This document shows, piece by piece, positions 43,586 to 53,236 of a stretch of 64,000 nt of DNA. Origin of the DNA: Marixanthomonas sp963974425. GTDB taxonomy: Bacteria; Bacteroidota; Bacteroidia; Flavobacteriales; Flavobacteriaceae. Both the position numbers and the translations under genes were made by a program. The stretch spans positions 13,258-77,257 of the forward strand of contig NZ_CAXBCK010000014.1 of NCBI RefSeq assembly GCF_963974425.1, in the 5' to 3' direction. Positions within the stretch are counted from its first letter, which is position 1. Each line of letters starts with the position of its first letter. The notes beneath the pieces are model-generated. The model was not told where the DNA came from. It saw nothing but the letters and a program-made list of their open reading frames with translations, and did no database searches.

Positions 43586-44491
43586 ATGAAAAATCAAAAA
43601 CAAGCCTATATGTATGCGGGGATTGCTGTGCTTTTATGGAGTACAGTAGCAACTAGCATGAAAATAGCTTTGCAAAGCTATAGCTTTTTACAATTGCTGT
43701 TTTGGTCTTCGGCCACGGCTTTGATGGCCTTGAGTATACTCATGTTGGTGACCAAGAAATACCGAAACCTGGCTAAACTCCCTCCAAAAGCTATTCTGAA
43801 GTCGGCTTTTTATGGCGCGGTAAATCCATTTTTGTATTATATCGTTTTGTTTAAAACCTACGATTTATTACCTGCCCAAGAAGCGCAAGCGCTGAATTAT
43901 ACTTGGCCCATTATGCTCAGTTTATTAGCAGTACCCTTGCTTAAACAAAAAATAAGTATAAAAAATATAATGGCTATTGGTATTAGTTTTATAGGGGTAC
44001 TTATTATCGCTACCGGTGGTAACCTAATTAACTTATCGTTTACCCGTGAGGAAGGTGTTCTTTTGGGTCTCGCATCGGCTATCATCTGGGCCTTATTCTG
44101 GATTTTTAACATCAAAGACGAGCGCGACGAGTTAAGCAAACTTTTCTTTAATTTTTGCTTCGGGTTTGTATATATTGTGATTGCCTTGCTCTTCACTTCA
44201 GAAGTCGTTTTTATCAACGTTAAAACTTGGCTAAATGCAGTGTATGTTGGCCTATTCGAAATGGGAATCACTTTTGTTATCTGGTCTATTGCCCTTAAAA
44301 AGTCGATCACTGCGGCCAAAGTGAGTAATTTGGTGTATTTGGTGCCCTTTTTGTCGTTGGTAGTCATCTATTTTGTGTTGGAAGAAGCTATCCAGCTTCC
44401 AACCATAATCGGTCTTTTCCTTATCGTAGGCGGACTGGTTTTTGACAAGGTAAGTTTTAAACAATTGCGTTTTACGAAGTCTAACAAATAA
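43586..44491 (+). CDS. EamA/DMT-superfamily transporter
   Basis: A 301-residue membrane protein with ten hydrophobic segments in two five-helix EamA halves (YAGIAVLLWSTVATSMKIAL at the start; GLASAIIWALFWIF opening the second half). Such proteins export metabolites or amino acids; the substrate cannot be predicted. Its base composition is nearer the core genes than the polymer genes upstream. A sugar transferase follows 20 bases later, so the two may be cotranscribed. Confidence 0.82.
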   Translation: MKNQKQAYMYAGIAVLLWSTVATSMKIALQSYSFLQLLFWSSATALMALSILMLVTKKYRNLAKLPPKAILKSAFYGAVNPFLYYIVLFKTYDLLPAQEAQALNYTWPIMLSLLAVPLLKQKISIKNIMAIGISFIGVLIIATGGNLINLSFTREEGVLLGLASAIIWALFWIFNIKDERDELSKLFFNFCFGFVYIVIALLFTSEVVFINVKTWLNAVYVGLFEMGITFVIWSIALKKSITAAKVSNLVYLVPFLSLVVIYFVLEEAIQLPTIIGLFLIVGGLVFDKVSFKQLRFTKSNK

Positions 44492-44511
44492 CCTATTTTT
44501 TATAACTGAAT

Positions 44512-45123
44512 TTGACCTCATCTCAAAAATATATCAAACGCATTCTAGACTTGGTACTGTCATCTACCGGCTTACTTATTGTATCACCTTTATTGCTACT
44601 TGGGCTTGTTTTGGCACGTATAAGCACTAGAAAAAATGGTCTTTATTGCAGTACCCGCATTGGTCAAAACGGAATACCCTTTACCATGTGGAAAATAAGG
44701 ACGATGAAGAATGTCGAAGGACTGGACACAACGGTAACTTCTAGCAAAGATCCGCGTATCACTAAGTTTGGTCAATTTCTCCGCCGTACCAAACTAGATG
44801 AATTACCACAATTATGGAATGTTCTAAAAGGTGATATGAGTCTGGTTGGCCCTCGCCCTGATGTTTCTGGGTTCGCAGATCAATTAACAGGAGAGGATCG
44901 TATTATATTAAGCATACGTCCGGGGATTACAGGCCTTGCTACCTTAACTTTTAGGAAAGAAGAGGAACTTTTGGCCAATCAAAAAAATCCAGAACGCTAT
45001 AACCGGGAAGTTATTTGGCCAGAAAAGGTGAGATTGAATAAACTGTACATTAAAAAGTATAGACAACAATTAGATTTTGAAATTCTAGTTAAAACGTTCT
45101 TTGGCGGGACAATCTCTCTTTAA
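44512..45123 (+). CDS. Second sugar phosphate transferase (WcaJ/PglC-like core), TTG start
   Basis: A 203-residue monotopic phosphoglycosyltransferase: RILDLVLSSTGLLIVSPLLL, then CSTRIGQNGIPFTMWKIRTM, KLDELPQLWNVLKGDMSLVGPRPD and RPGITGLATLTF. There is no ATG before the catalytic core, so the TTG at 44512 is the likely start. It differs clearly from the 41916 enzyme, so the locus has two initiating transferases, perhaps for two polymers or a redundant step. Its stop overlaps that of the Wzi-like gene by 4 bases (convergent). Confidence 0.85.
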   Translation: MTSSQKYIKRILDLVLSSTGLLIVSPLLLLGLVLARISTRKNGLYCSTRIGQNGIPFTMWKIRTMKNVEGLDTTVTSSKDPRITKFGQFLRRTKLDELPQLWNVLKGDMSLVGPRPDVSGFADQLTGEDRIILSIRPGITGLATLTFRKEEELLANQKNPERYNREVIWPEKVRLNKLYIKKYRQQLDFEILVKTFFGGTISL

Positions 45124-46484
45124 AACTCATAACTATATGTAAGCCCTGTCCCATACTTTTCAGGAGTCAGGTTACTATAATCAAATCCAACAATTAAAGA
45201 CAGACTACCATATTTTTCAAGAGAATATGTCGTATTCAGTATACTGTAAAAGCTCTTTTGTTTGGTTTCTAAAGGTACTGCATATGAACCAGTATTTTCG
45301 GAATAGGTATGTTTTGTAAGAAAAGACCATTTTTTAAGAGAAGCTGACAAACCAATATGAATTGCTCGTGCCCGGTTGTTAAAAAAAAATCCTATAGATT
45401 GATTTCTTGGAATTGGAGTGATCAATGGTAATCCAATAACTGTATTTTCATAAGTCCATCCTGAATTATAAGTTCCATTATTGAAATAATTATCGGCACC
45501 AATTCTCTCTGAGGTAATACCACTTTGATCGGTTGTTTGCACATACTCTATCAAAATACCATCAAGAAAACTACTATATTCTTCTTTGTTCGGTTTAAAG
45601 TAAAATCCCCAAGTTCCATCAGGAAAATTTTTTAAAGCAGTGCCTGAACCATCTTCAAAGGGATGTTGGTGATACAATTTAAAAGTTCCAATATCATCAT
45701 GGTAATTATACTCTAAATTATATATTCCCAAATGGTTCCCTAAAGCATTTTGTTGATCTCCCGAAAAAGCATCCTCTCCTCCTCCTCTAGCAAAAAAGAT
45801 ATCGATAAAATCTGTAAAACCCGAAGGCTGTTTTCCACGGGTGGGTGAAGTTCCGCCCCATTGTGCGTAATGTTCTACCCCTAATGTAATTTTGCTTTTA
45901 GCTCCTAATTGCCAATTGACGTATAATCTTTTATAATGAAGCATCGCATCTTTTACAAAACGGTCGTCATTCATTTCATAATGACCAATGGCACCTTCTA
46001 TATTTATGTTTTTAAAAATTGAAATAGGTGTAGCCGTTTCCAATAAAACACCAGGAATTGCCCTTGCATTTCCAGACAATAAGAAGTTGTCGTTTACAGT
46101 GGAAAGACCTTGAAATCGATCGGTTGGGTTTTTGGCGCCAAGTGTGGCTCTTACCCATGAATTTTCAAACTGAAGGTACAACTCGTTTCTTTGTAGCTTA
46201 TCTTCTACTCCATTTCTTAAAAAAAAACTTACTCCAGCGGTAAAACTAGCTTTATTATTTTCAGATAAAAAATACTGTCCTTTTGTAGCTCCTTCAAATA
46301 AGCCATCTGTTTGTGATGATAGCCCTCCATTTTGATTTACAACCATCCAAAAAGGGAGTTCGCCTTCAGTAGATAGGTAACCAGAAGCCGAAACAGAAGA
46401 ATTTATTTCCAAATTTTGTGCAGTTCCTGAAATAGATATCATTAAAAGGATGGCAATAAAGAAAAGTTTTTGTTTTATACCCAT
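45120..46484 (-). CDS. Capsule assembly Wzi-like outer-membrane beta-barrel
   Basis: A 454-residue protein with a signal peptide ending SGTAQ. PFWMVVNQNGGLSSQTDG near 43-60 and the many alternating amphipathic strands match flavobacterial Wzi-family proteins, which hold capsule at the outer membrane. The C-terminal residue is Phe in a strand-like end, as in outer-membrane barrels. A -7 element for it lies at 46547-46554. It faces the sugar transferase with overlapping stops. Confidence 0.78.
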   Translation of the reverse strand: MGIKQKLFFIAILLMISISGTAQNLEINSSVSASGYLSTEGELPFWMVVNQNGGLSSQTDGLFEGATKGQYFLSENNKASFTAGVSFFLRNGVEDKLQRNELYLQFENSWVRATLGAKNPTDRFQGLSTVNDNFLLSGNARAIPGVLLETATPISIFKNINIEGAIGHYEMNDDRFVKDAMLHYKRLYVNWQLGAKSKITLGVEHYAQWGGTSPTRGKQPSGFTDFIDIFFARGGGEDAFSGDQQNALGNHLGIYNLEYNYHDDIGTFKLYHQHPFEDGSGTALKNFPDGTWGFYFKPNKEEYSSFLDGILIEYVQTTDQSGITSERIGADNYFNNGTYNSGWTYENTVIGLPLITPIPRNQSIGFFFNNRARAIHIGLSASLKKWSFLTKHTYSENTGSYAVPLETKQKSFYSILNTTYSLEKYGSLSLIVGFDYSNLTPEKYGTGLTYSYEF

Positions 46485-46546
46485 ATAAAAAATAGCTACT
46501 ACACTAATTAAAGATGTTGTTCTTAAATGTCAAAATACTAGCAAGA

Positions 46547-46554
46547 CAAAAATA
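46547..46554 (-). promoter_or_regulatory. -7 element (TATTTTTG) of the Wzi-like gene
   Basis: It matches TAnnTTTG on the minus strand, 63 bases before the ATG; no TTG is at the standard spacing. The rest of the 246-base gap to 46730 shows nothing recognisable. Confidence 0.45.
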
Positions 46555-46730
46555 AAGGTTTGAAGCCAATGAAAAGTATTTATAATTATTAAAATTAAAA
46601 AAGGGTATATGTCACTTAAAAAGAAAGGTAGCGAAATAAAGAGTCTCTGTTAGCCCTAGTAAAAAAATGTTTCATTAAATTAAATAATCTTTAACCGTTG
46701 TTTCTTCTGAGTGTTAGTGCTCTCCCTCTC

Positions 46731-48734
46731 TTATAAAGAAACCTCTTTTGCAATATTTATCTTCTTTTTTACTATCTCCTTTTTGTCTAATATTTCAAAC
46801 TCGGAGTTTTTACTAATAAATTCGGTAACCAAGGCCTTTAATTTTGTAACTACATCTGTATCATCATACCGCAAGGCAGCTTCAATGATTTTTGTCACTT
46901 TTCCATCTACAAAATTGAAGTCTTTAGTTACATCTTTTCCTATCATAATTTTTTTGTGATGAGTAGGTAAAGCTTTACTAGTATGACTAATTAATTCTTC
47001 ATATAGCTTTTCTCCGGGACGTAAACCTGAAATTTCTATATCAATATCCGTATATGGACTATAACCAGCTAGTTTTATCATTTTTATAGCAAGGTCCATA
47101 ATTTTAACCGGTTCACCCATATCAAAAATGAATATCTCGCCTCCTTCTCCCATCGCACCAGCTTCTAAAACTAGTTGACACGCTTCAGGAATCGTCATAA
47201 AATATCTGATAATATCAGGGTGAGTAATAGTAACGGGGCCTCCTTTTTCAATTTGCTTTTTAAATAGTGGAACAACACTCCCGTTTGACCCCAACACATT
47301 ACCAAAACGTGTTGTAATAAATTTTGTTTTACAGGATTTACCCGTTCCACTAGTATAAAAATTACGTGACTGTACATACATTTCAGCAGCCCTTTTTGAA
47401 GCACCCATTACATTACTTGGATTTACGGCTTTATCAGTAGAAATCATCACAAAACGGGATACTTTATTGATTACGGATAGATCTGCTACGTTTTTAGTAC
47501 CATAAATATTGGTTACTACGGCTTCTGGCGAATTATCCTCCATTAATGGTACGTGCTTATATGCTGCGGCATGATAGACCACGTCTATATCATATTTTTT
47601 GAAAAAGGTTCCTAACCTATTTCTATTTGCCACATCACAGATAATACATTTAAAATTAAAGTCGGGATACTTATTGTCCAACTCCAGTTGTAATATATGT
47701 AATGGGGTTTCGGCTTGATCTAAAATCAATACCAATTTTGGGTTGTAAGATGCTAATTGCCGCACGATCTCACTTCCTATTGATCCCGCTCCTCCGGTTA
47801 CCAATATAGTTTTTCCTTTAAGTTGCTTAAACTTTTCTTTTGTATGTAAATCAATAGGTTCCCGCTCTAATAAATCTTCAATTTGTAGATTTTTTACTTG
47901 ATTTGCGACAGAATTATTTTCACTCCAATCCAGTACCAAAGGGGAATTATATACTTTGATATCATGTTCCAAGCAATCTTCAACAATAGCAAATTTTTCT
48001 TTTGAAGTAAGTGAACCTCCAGAAAGAATTACTGCAGTGGCATTTAGTTTTTGCACCTCTTCACTTAGTTTATCTTTAATTTTAACAACTGGCTTCCCTA
48101 ATATTAATAACCGTTTATTTGAGGATTGAGCAGAAACAAACCCTTTAATTTTGAAACGTTGAGGATGTTCAATATCCAATGCTGCTGCTACAGATATTGC
48201 ATTTTCATCAATTCCTACAATTAATGCGTTTTCAAATTTGGTATTTGTTTGGTATAGTTTAAAGTATTCGTAAAGTTGCTTAACAGCTAGCCTGAATAAA
48301 AATAAAAATGTAAAAGAAAATAGGGCATATACTACAAGTGCAGAGGTCAAAAATATTTTTTGTCCCATAAATGCCCATACACTAATATTAGTAATTAGTA
48401 ACGCCACAAATGTACTTGTACTGGCTAACACCATTTTTAAGGCGTCCATAAAAGAAGAATGTCTAATAAGACCTGCATAGGTTTTATAAACCAGCATAAA
48501 ACTTATATTAATACCTAAGACTAAAAGTATTTGTTGTGGTGCAGCTAGTAAGCGAAGGTGATTAATGTGTAAATCTCGTAGAACAACTACTGTAAAGACA
48601 ATGGAGCAGATTAATAAGAAGACATCAATAACCAATACAGACCACCTTGGCAAATATTTTACATTACGAATATCTAATCTACTTTCTTTTGAAGAAAATA
48701 TAATTTTTAGAGCTTTACTAAATTTATTTATCAT
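46731..48734 (-). CDS. Nucleoside-diphosphate-sugar 4,6-dehydratase, PglF/CapD/WbpM type
   Basis: A 667-residue membrane-anchored enzyme. Four membrane segments lie in about 30-140, then a CoA-binding-like domain, then the catalytic Rossmann domain with TGGAGSIGSEI. The active-site pattern is SxMK-like (STDKAVNPSNVMGASK) in place of YxxxK, typical of this subfamily. It makes UDP-4-keto-6-deoxy-HexNAc. The PglE-like aminotransferase that would use the product is upstream, with a 33-base gap. Confidence 0.9.
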   Translation of the reverse strand: MINKFSKALKIIFSSKESRLDIRNVKYLPRWSVLVIDVFLLICSIVFTVVVLRDLHINHLRLLAAPQQILLVLGINISFMLVYKTYAGLIRHSSFMDALKMVLASTSTFVALLITNISVWAFMGQKIFLTSALVVYALFSFTFLFLFRLAVKQLYEYFKLYQTNTKFENALIVGIDENAISVAAALDIEHPQRFKIKGFVSAQSSNKRLLILGKPVVKIKDKLSEEVQKLNATAVILSGGSLTSKEKFAIVEDCLEHDIKVYNSPLVLDWSENNSVANQVKNLQIEDLLEREPIDLHTKEKFKQLKGKTILVTGGAGSIGSEIVRQLASYNPKLVLILDQAETPLHILQLELDNKYPDFNFKCIICDVANRNRLGTFFKKYDIDVVYHAAAYKHVPLMEDNSPEAVVTNIYGTKNVADLSVINKVSRFVMISTDKAVNPSNVMGASKRAAEMYVQSRNFYTSGTGKSCKTKFITTRFGNVLGSNGSVVPLFKKQIEKGGPVTITHPDIIRYFMTIPEACQLVLEAGAMGEGGEIFIFDMGEPVKIMDLAIKMIKLAGYSPYTDIDIEISGLRPGEKLYEELISHTSKALPTHHKKIMIGKDVTKDFNFVDGKVTKIIEAALRYDDTDVVTKLKALVTEFISKNSEFEILDKKEIVKKKINIAKEVSL

Positions 48735-48767
48735 ATCAACATTCTTAGCTAATAAAGTGGGGAGTTA

Positions 48768-49910
48768 TCAACTAAAATACTCTGCAACAGCATTTTTAAT
48801 TCTTTCTTTTTCAGAATTTGTCATATTTGATCCTGAAGGTAAACATAGTCCTTTATTGAAAAGTTTGAAGGCAGTTTCATTACCGTAAAATTTTGAACCT
48901 TTATATACCGGTTGTAGATGCATTGGTTTCCACAAAGGTCTACTTTCTATGTTAAAATTAAGCAAATGTAATCTTAATTTTTCTATAATTTGCTGATTAT
49001 CTGATTTTTTACACGTTATAACGGATAACCAATGATTACTAAAAAAATTTGTGTCAGGCTCAGAAAATACTTGTATTTCTTCAATAGTACTAAAAAGTTC
49101 TTTATAAAACACATTATTTTCTCGTCTAAGATTAACATGTTTATCAAGTACTTCCATTTGTCCTCTTCCTATACCAGCAACAATATTACTCATCCTATAG
49201 TTGTAGCCTATTTGGGAGTGTTGGTAATGAGGAGCTTGATCTCTCGCCTGTGTTGCTAAGAAAATAGCTCTATCTTTTGTTTTCTTATCTCTACACACTA
49301 AGGCACCTCCTCCAGAGGTAGTAATTATTTTATTTCCATTAAATGATAAAATAGATAAATCGCCAAAGGTACCGCATTTTCGTCCTTTAAAAGATGCTCC
49401 CAAAGCCTCAGCAGCATCTTCAATTAAAAAAACATTATATTTTTTACAGATTGCTTCAATTTCATCAATTTTGGCTGGCATTCCATATAGGTGGACCATA
49501 ATCACAGCTTTTGGTTTAAGACCGTTGGCTATACCGTCTTTAATTGCTTCTTCTAAATATTCTGGAGACATATTCCATGTATCTTCTTCACTATCTATAA
49601 AGACAGGGGTTGCGCCCATATATGTTATAGGATGTGAAGAACCACAAAAAGTAAAGGTTTGACATAAAACTTCGTCACCTCTTGAAACTCCAGCAATATC
49701 TAAAGCTAAATGAATCGCACCTGTACCTGAGGAAACACATGCTATATGAGAATCGTTGCCTAAGTAATCTTCAAGGTCTTTTTCAAAACCATTTACATTG
49801 GGTCCTAATGGAGCTATCCAATTTTCAGTAAAAGCTTCATTTATATATTTTTGTTCGTTTCCTCCCATGTGTGGGGAAGAAAGCCATATCTTCTCGTCCA
49901 TAATCACCAT
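48768..49910 (-). CDS. DegT/DnrJ-family sugar aminotransferase, PglE-like
   Basis: A 380-residue PLP enzyme opening EKIWLSSPHMGGNEQKYI, the typical PglE start. The PLP lysine is in SFNGNKIITTSGGGAL, and EDAAEALGA holds the cofactor Asp. It aminates the 4-keto sugar from the PglF-like enzyme. A second ATG at 49901 could be the start. With PglC/PglD-like genes on the other strand it completes a bacillosamine-type pathway. A 69-base gap separates it from cysN. Confidence 0.88.
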   Translation of the reverse strand: MVIMDEKIWLSSPHMGGNEQKYINEAFTENWIAPLGPNVNGFEKDLEDYLGNDSHIACVSSGTGAIHLALDIAGVSRGDEVLCQTFTFCGSSHPITYMGATPVFIDSEEDTWNMSPEYLEEAIKDGIANGLKPKAVIMVHLYGMPAKIDEIEAICKKYNVFLIEDAAEALGASFKGRKCGTFGDLSILSFNGNKIITTSGGGALVCRDKKTKDRAIFLATQARDQAPHYQHSQIGYNYRMSNIVAGIGRGQMEVLDKHVNLRRENNVFYKELFSTIEEIQVFSEPDTNFFSNHWLSVITCKKSDNQQIIEKLRLHLLNFNIESRPLWKPMHLQPVYKGSKFYGNETAFKLFNKGLCLPSGSNMTNSEKERIKNAVAEYFS

Positions 49911-49979
49911 TTTAAAAAAAAATCACCTTATTTATTGAATTTCCTTATCTAGATAATAAGTAGAGCCTAAATACTTATA

Positions 49980-51236
49980 TTAAAGTATCATCCCTGCTGC
50001 TACTGTTTCATTTGAGACATTATCAACTAAAATAAAACTACCTGTGTTCCTATTATGTCGGTATTTATCAACCATTAATCTTCGTGTTGTTCTAATGGTT
50101 ACACGGGCAATATCGTTCATATTCAAATCTTTATCCTCTTCGTTTCGATTATAAGTATTGATATCTATTTTATATAGAACACTTTTAATCATGGCTGTTT
50201 GCTGATTAGAGGTATGCATAACTGTATATTTTGCCCTATTTTTAGCAGTTTCATTATTTAACCAACAAATCATAGCGCTAAATTCCTGTTCTGTTTCGGG
50301 TTTGTTATTCACTTTTACAATCATATCACCTCTACTAACATCTATATCATCTTCTAATGTGATAGATACAGACATAGGCGCAAAAGCTTCATCTATTTCT
50401 CCGCCAAACGTGTCAATGGATTTAATTTTAGACGTAAATCCAGATGGCATTACTGCAACTTCATCATTTGGTCTAAAAATACCACTTGCAACCCTACCGG
50501 CATACCCACGATAATCTAAAAAGTCTTCGCTTTGAGGCCTTAAAACGGTTTGTACTGGGAAACGTGCATCAATTTTATTAATATCGCTACTTATATGGAT
50601 ATTTTCTAAGGTATATAATAATGGCGCACCTTGGAACCAATCCATATTCTCTGAACGGTTTACTACATTGTCACCTAATAACGCGCTAATTGGTAAAAAA
50701 CGTATATCTTTTATATATAGTTTTGAGGAAAATTCTTCAAATTGAGTTATAATAGTATTATATACTTCTTCAGAAAAATCTACCAAATCCATTTTGTTAA
50801 TACAAACTACTAGATGTGGAATTTGTAATAATGAAGCAATAAAGGCATGACGTTTAGTTTGTTCAACAACTCCATGACGGGCATCAATCAATATTAAAGC
50901 TGCATTAGCAGTAGAAGCGCCAGTAACCATGTTACGTGTATATTGTATATGCCCCGGTGTATCTGCTATTATAAATTTTCGTTTTGGTGTAGTAAAGTAA
51001 CGGTAGGCAACATCTATAGTGATACCCTGTTCCCGTTCGTCTTTTAATCCATCTGTAAATAGAGCTAAATCTACCCCTTCATGACCTTTTTTTTTGCTGG
51101 TTTTTTCTACCGCTTCTAATTGGTCTTCAAAAATAGCTTTACTATCAAAAAGTAGCCTTCCTATTAAGGTGCTTTTTCCATCATCTACACTTCCTGCCGT
51201 TGTAAATCGTAATAATTGATTTTCACTAATTTTCAT
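49980..51236 (-). CDS. cysN: Sulfate adenylyltransferase subunit 1 (GTPase)
   Basis: A 418-residue GTPase subunit that drives APS formation. The P-loop TAGSVDDGKSTLIGRL lies near the N-terminus, followed by ADTPGHIQYTRN and the NKMD specificity motif; two beta-barrel domains follow. It has no fused CysC domain, consistent with the separate cysC nearby. It follows cysD after 21 bases. Its place after the wza-wzz-cysQ genes points to sulfate activation for polymer sulfation as well as, or instead of, assimilation. Confidence 0.93.
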   Translation of the reverse strand: MKISENQLLRFTTAGSVDDGKSTLIGRLLFDSKAIFEDQLEAVEKTSKKKGHEGVDLALFTDGLKDEREQGITIDVAYRYFTTPKRKFIIADTPGHIQYTRNMVTGASTANAALILIDARHGVVEQTKRHAFIASLLQIPHLVVCINKMDLVDFSEEVYNTIITQFEEFSSKLYIKDIRFLPISALLGDNVVNRSENMDWFQGAPLLYTLENIHISSDINKIDARFPVQTVLRPQSEDFLDYRGYAGRVASGIFRPNDEVAVMPSGFTSKIKSIDTFGGEIDEAFAPMSVSITLEDDIDVSRGDMIVKVNNKPETEQEFSAMICWLNNETAKNRAKYTVMHTSNQQTAMIKSVLYKIDINTYNRNEEDKDLNMNDIARVTIRTTRRLMVDKYRHNRNTGSFILVDNVSNETVAAGMIL

Positions 51237-51257
51237 TGTAATCGTGCTTCTGTATTA

Positions 51258-52163
51258 TTAAAAGTACCCTTGGCGTTTTCTATCTTCCATAGCTGTTTCA
51301 CTGCGTTTATCATCCGATCGATTACCTCGTTCTGTCTGTTTCATAGCAGAAACTTCTAAAACAATTTTTTCTAATGTATCTGCATCAGACTCCATACCAC
51401 CAGTAATAGTAATATCTCCTAATGTTCTAAAACGGATTTTTTTGGTGACGATTTCTTCATTCTCTTCCAATTTTAAATATTCTGAAACAGGTATCCAAGA
51501 ATTGTTTCGCCACACTACTTCTCGTTCATGAGCGAAGTAAAGTGAAGGAATTTGTATGTTTTCACGTTTAATGTAGTTCCAAACGTCCATTTCTGTCCAA
51601 TTGCTTATTGGGAATGCTCTAAAGTGTTCGCCTTCAAAGTGTTTTCCATTAAGAATATTCCAAAGTTCTGGCCGTTGGTTTTTAGGATCCCATTGTCCAA
51701 AATCGTCTCGATGTGAGAAGAAGCGCTCTTTAGCTCTCGCTTTTTCTTCGTCACGACGCCCTCCACCAATGGCACAATCCACTTTATTGGTTTCTATAGC
51801 ATCTAAGAGGGTTGTGATTTGCAATGCATTTCGGGTTGCATTTTTTCCTTTTTCTTCAGCTACACGCCCTTGATCAATTGATTCTTGTACCGAACCAACA
51901 ATTAATTGTGCATCAAACTTTTCTATTAGATCGTCTCTGAACTGAATGGTTTCAGGGAAGTTGTGCCCTGTATCTACATGCATTAGTGGGAACGGTATTT
52001 TTGAAGGATAAAATGCTTTTTTAGCTAAATGCGTTACCAAAATAGAATCTTTACCCCCAGAAAAAAGAATAACGGGGTTTTCAAATTGCGCCCATACTTC
52101 TCGTAGAATGTAAATTGCTTCAGACTCTAATTCGTCTAGATAATTCAGATAATACTTGCTCAT
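51258..52163 (-). CDS. cysD: Sulfate adenylyltransferase subunit 2
   Basis: A 301-residue PP-loop subunit. SGGKDS lies near residue 35 and LMHVDTGHNFPETI follows. The C-terminus RSETAMEDRKRQGYF is characteristic of CysD. It makes APS from ATP and sulfate with CysN. It lies 7 bases after cysC and 21 bases before cysN. Confidence 0.94.
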   Translation of the reverse strand: MSKYYLNYLDELESEAIYILREVWAQFENPVILFSGGKDSILVTHLAKKAFYPSKIPFPLMHVDTGHNFPETIQFRDDLIEKFDAQLIVGSVQESIDQGRVAEEKGKNATRNALQITTLLDAIETNKVDCAIGGGRRDEEKARAKERFFSHRDDFGQWDPKNQRPELWNILNGKHFEGEHFRAFPISNWTEMDVWNYIKRENIQIPSLYFAHEREVVWRNNSWIPVSEYLKLEENEEIVTKKIRFRTLGDITITGGMESDADTLEKIVLEVSAMKQTERGNRSDDKRSETAMEDRKRQGYF

Positions 52164-52170
52164 AGTTTCT

Positions 52171-52764
52171 TTATAACTCTAGTTTGGGTTGTATTGCTTT
52201 CAATATAATTTCAACAGATTCTGACACGGAAACCTTCGTTGTATCGATTGTAATCGTTGCCTTATCCGGAGCCTCATAAGGAGCGTTTATTCCTGTAAAA
52301 TCATTGATTAATCCTTTTCTTGCCTTTGCATACAACCCCTTTACGTCTCTTTTCTCACACTCTTCAATGGGTGTGTCAATGAAAATTTCGACAAAGTTAA
52401 CATCTTTGACCGTTTTTTTTATCATTTCCCTATCCTTTTTATAGGGAGAAACAAAGGCTGCCAATACAACAACTCCTGCCTTCACAAAAAGGTTCGCTAC
52501 TTCGGCAATTCTACGGATATTTTCGGTGCGATCTTCCGGTGTAAAGGTTAAGTCATTATTGAGTCCTTTTCTTACATTATCGCCATCGAGAGTATAGGTA
52601 TGTATTTTTTGTTTATACAACTCTTGTTCTACCGCATTAGCAATAGTGGATTTTCCAGAACCAGACAACCCTGTAAACCAAAGCAGAAATGAATTATGTC
52701 CTTTAATTTCAGCCCTTTCCGTTTTGGTTATTTTAAATTCATGTGGAATGATGTTTTCTTTCAT
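52171..52764 (-). CDS. cysC: Adenylylsulfate kinase
   Basis: A 197-residue kinase converting APS to PAPS. The Walker A is WFTGLSGSGKSTIANAVE, with the YTLDGDNVRKGLN and FVSPYKKDRE segments of the family. PAPS is the donor for sulfotransferases. It lies between a DUF2061 gene and cysD in one direction of transcription. Confidence 0.94.
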   Translation of the reverse strand: MKENIIPHEFKITKTERAEIKGHNSFLLWFTGLSGSGKSTIANAVEQELYKQKIHTYTLDGDNVRKGLNNDLTFTPEDRTENIRRIAEVANLFVKAGVVVLAAFVSPYKKDREMIKKTVKDVNFVEIFIDTPIEECEKRDVKGLYAKARKGLINDFTGINAPYEAPDKATITIDTTKVSVSESVEIILKAIQPKLEL

Positions 52765-52773
52765 AATTTATTT

Positions 52774-53226
52774 CTATTTTGTTCTTAAAAAGAAGTTTCT
52801 GATTCTTCCCAATGGTAACCGTAACCAAATACGCTCGTGTATATAATATAAGATAAACTTAGAAACCAACTCTGCTAAAGCAACATAAAGTGCTGTTTCA
52901 TCAAAAGCATTTAAAACAGCACCTGAAATTAAAAAGGTTGTTGTTGTAGCAATAACTCGCCAAGTAATTGTTTTATATAAGGTTTGTTTTTGAGTAACTG
53001 ATTTTCCAACTAAAAACTTTTGCCACAAGCGTTCGTGTACGTAGTATATTACTAGTTTTATAAAAAATTCAATAAAACCAATTTTTAAAGCATTTTCTAT
53101 ACTAGGTTCACCATTGATAGTTGTTATCAATAATACAACTATTATAGTATCCGTGGTAGCAATGCAACGCCAAGAAATACCTTTTAATACACTCCTGTAG
53201 TGTGATTCTTTTGTATAGTTACCCAT
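52774..53226 (-). CDS. DUF2061 protein with two tandem domain copies
   Basis: A 150-residue membrane protein formed of two similar halves. The first has RSVLKGISWRCIATTDT and VIYYVHERLW; the second has KTITWRVIATTTTFLI and ILYYIHERIW. Each half has two hydrophobic segments. Function is unknown, but the family is repeatedly found with sulfate-activation genes in flavobacteria (from memory), and here it lies between cysQ and cysC. A role in sulfate or PAP(S) handling is inference. Confidence 0.82.
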   Translation of the reverse strand: MGNYTKESHYRSVLKGISWRCIATTDTIIVVLLITTINGEPSIENALKIGFIEFFIKLVIYYVHERLWQKFLVGKSVTQKQTLYKTITWRVIATTTTFLISGAVLNAFDETALYVALAELVSKFILYYIHERIWLRLPLGRIRNFFLRTK

Positions 53227-53236
53227 CCCATGTGTC

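Noticed and set aside
43897..44521. Minus-strand ORFs of 156 and 89 residues over the EamA transporter
   Set aside because: They are antisense to a clear ten-helix transporter and have no features of their own.
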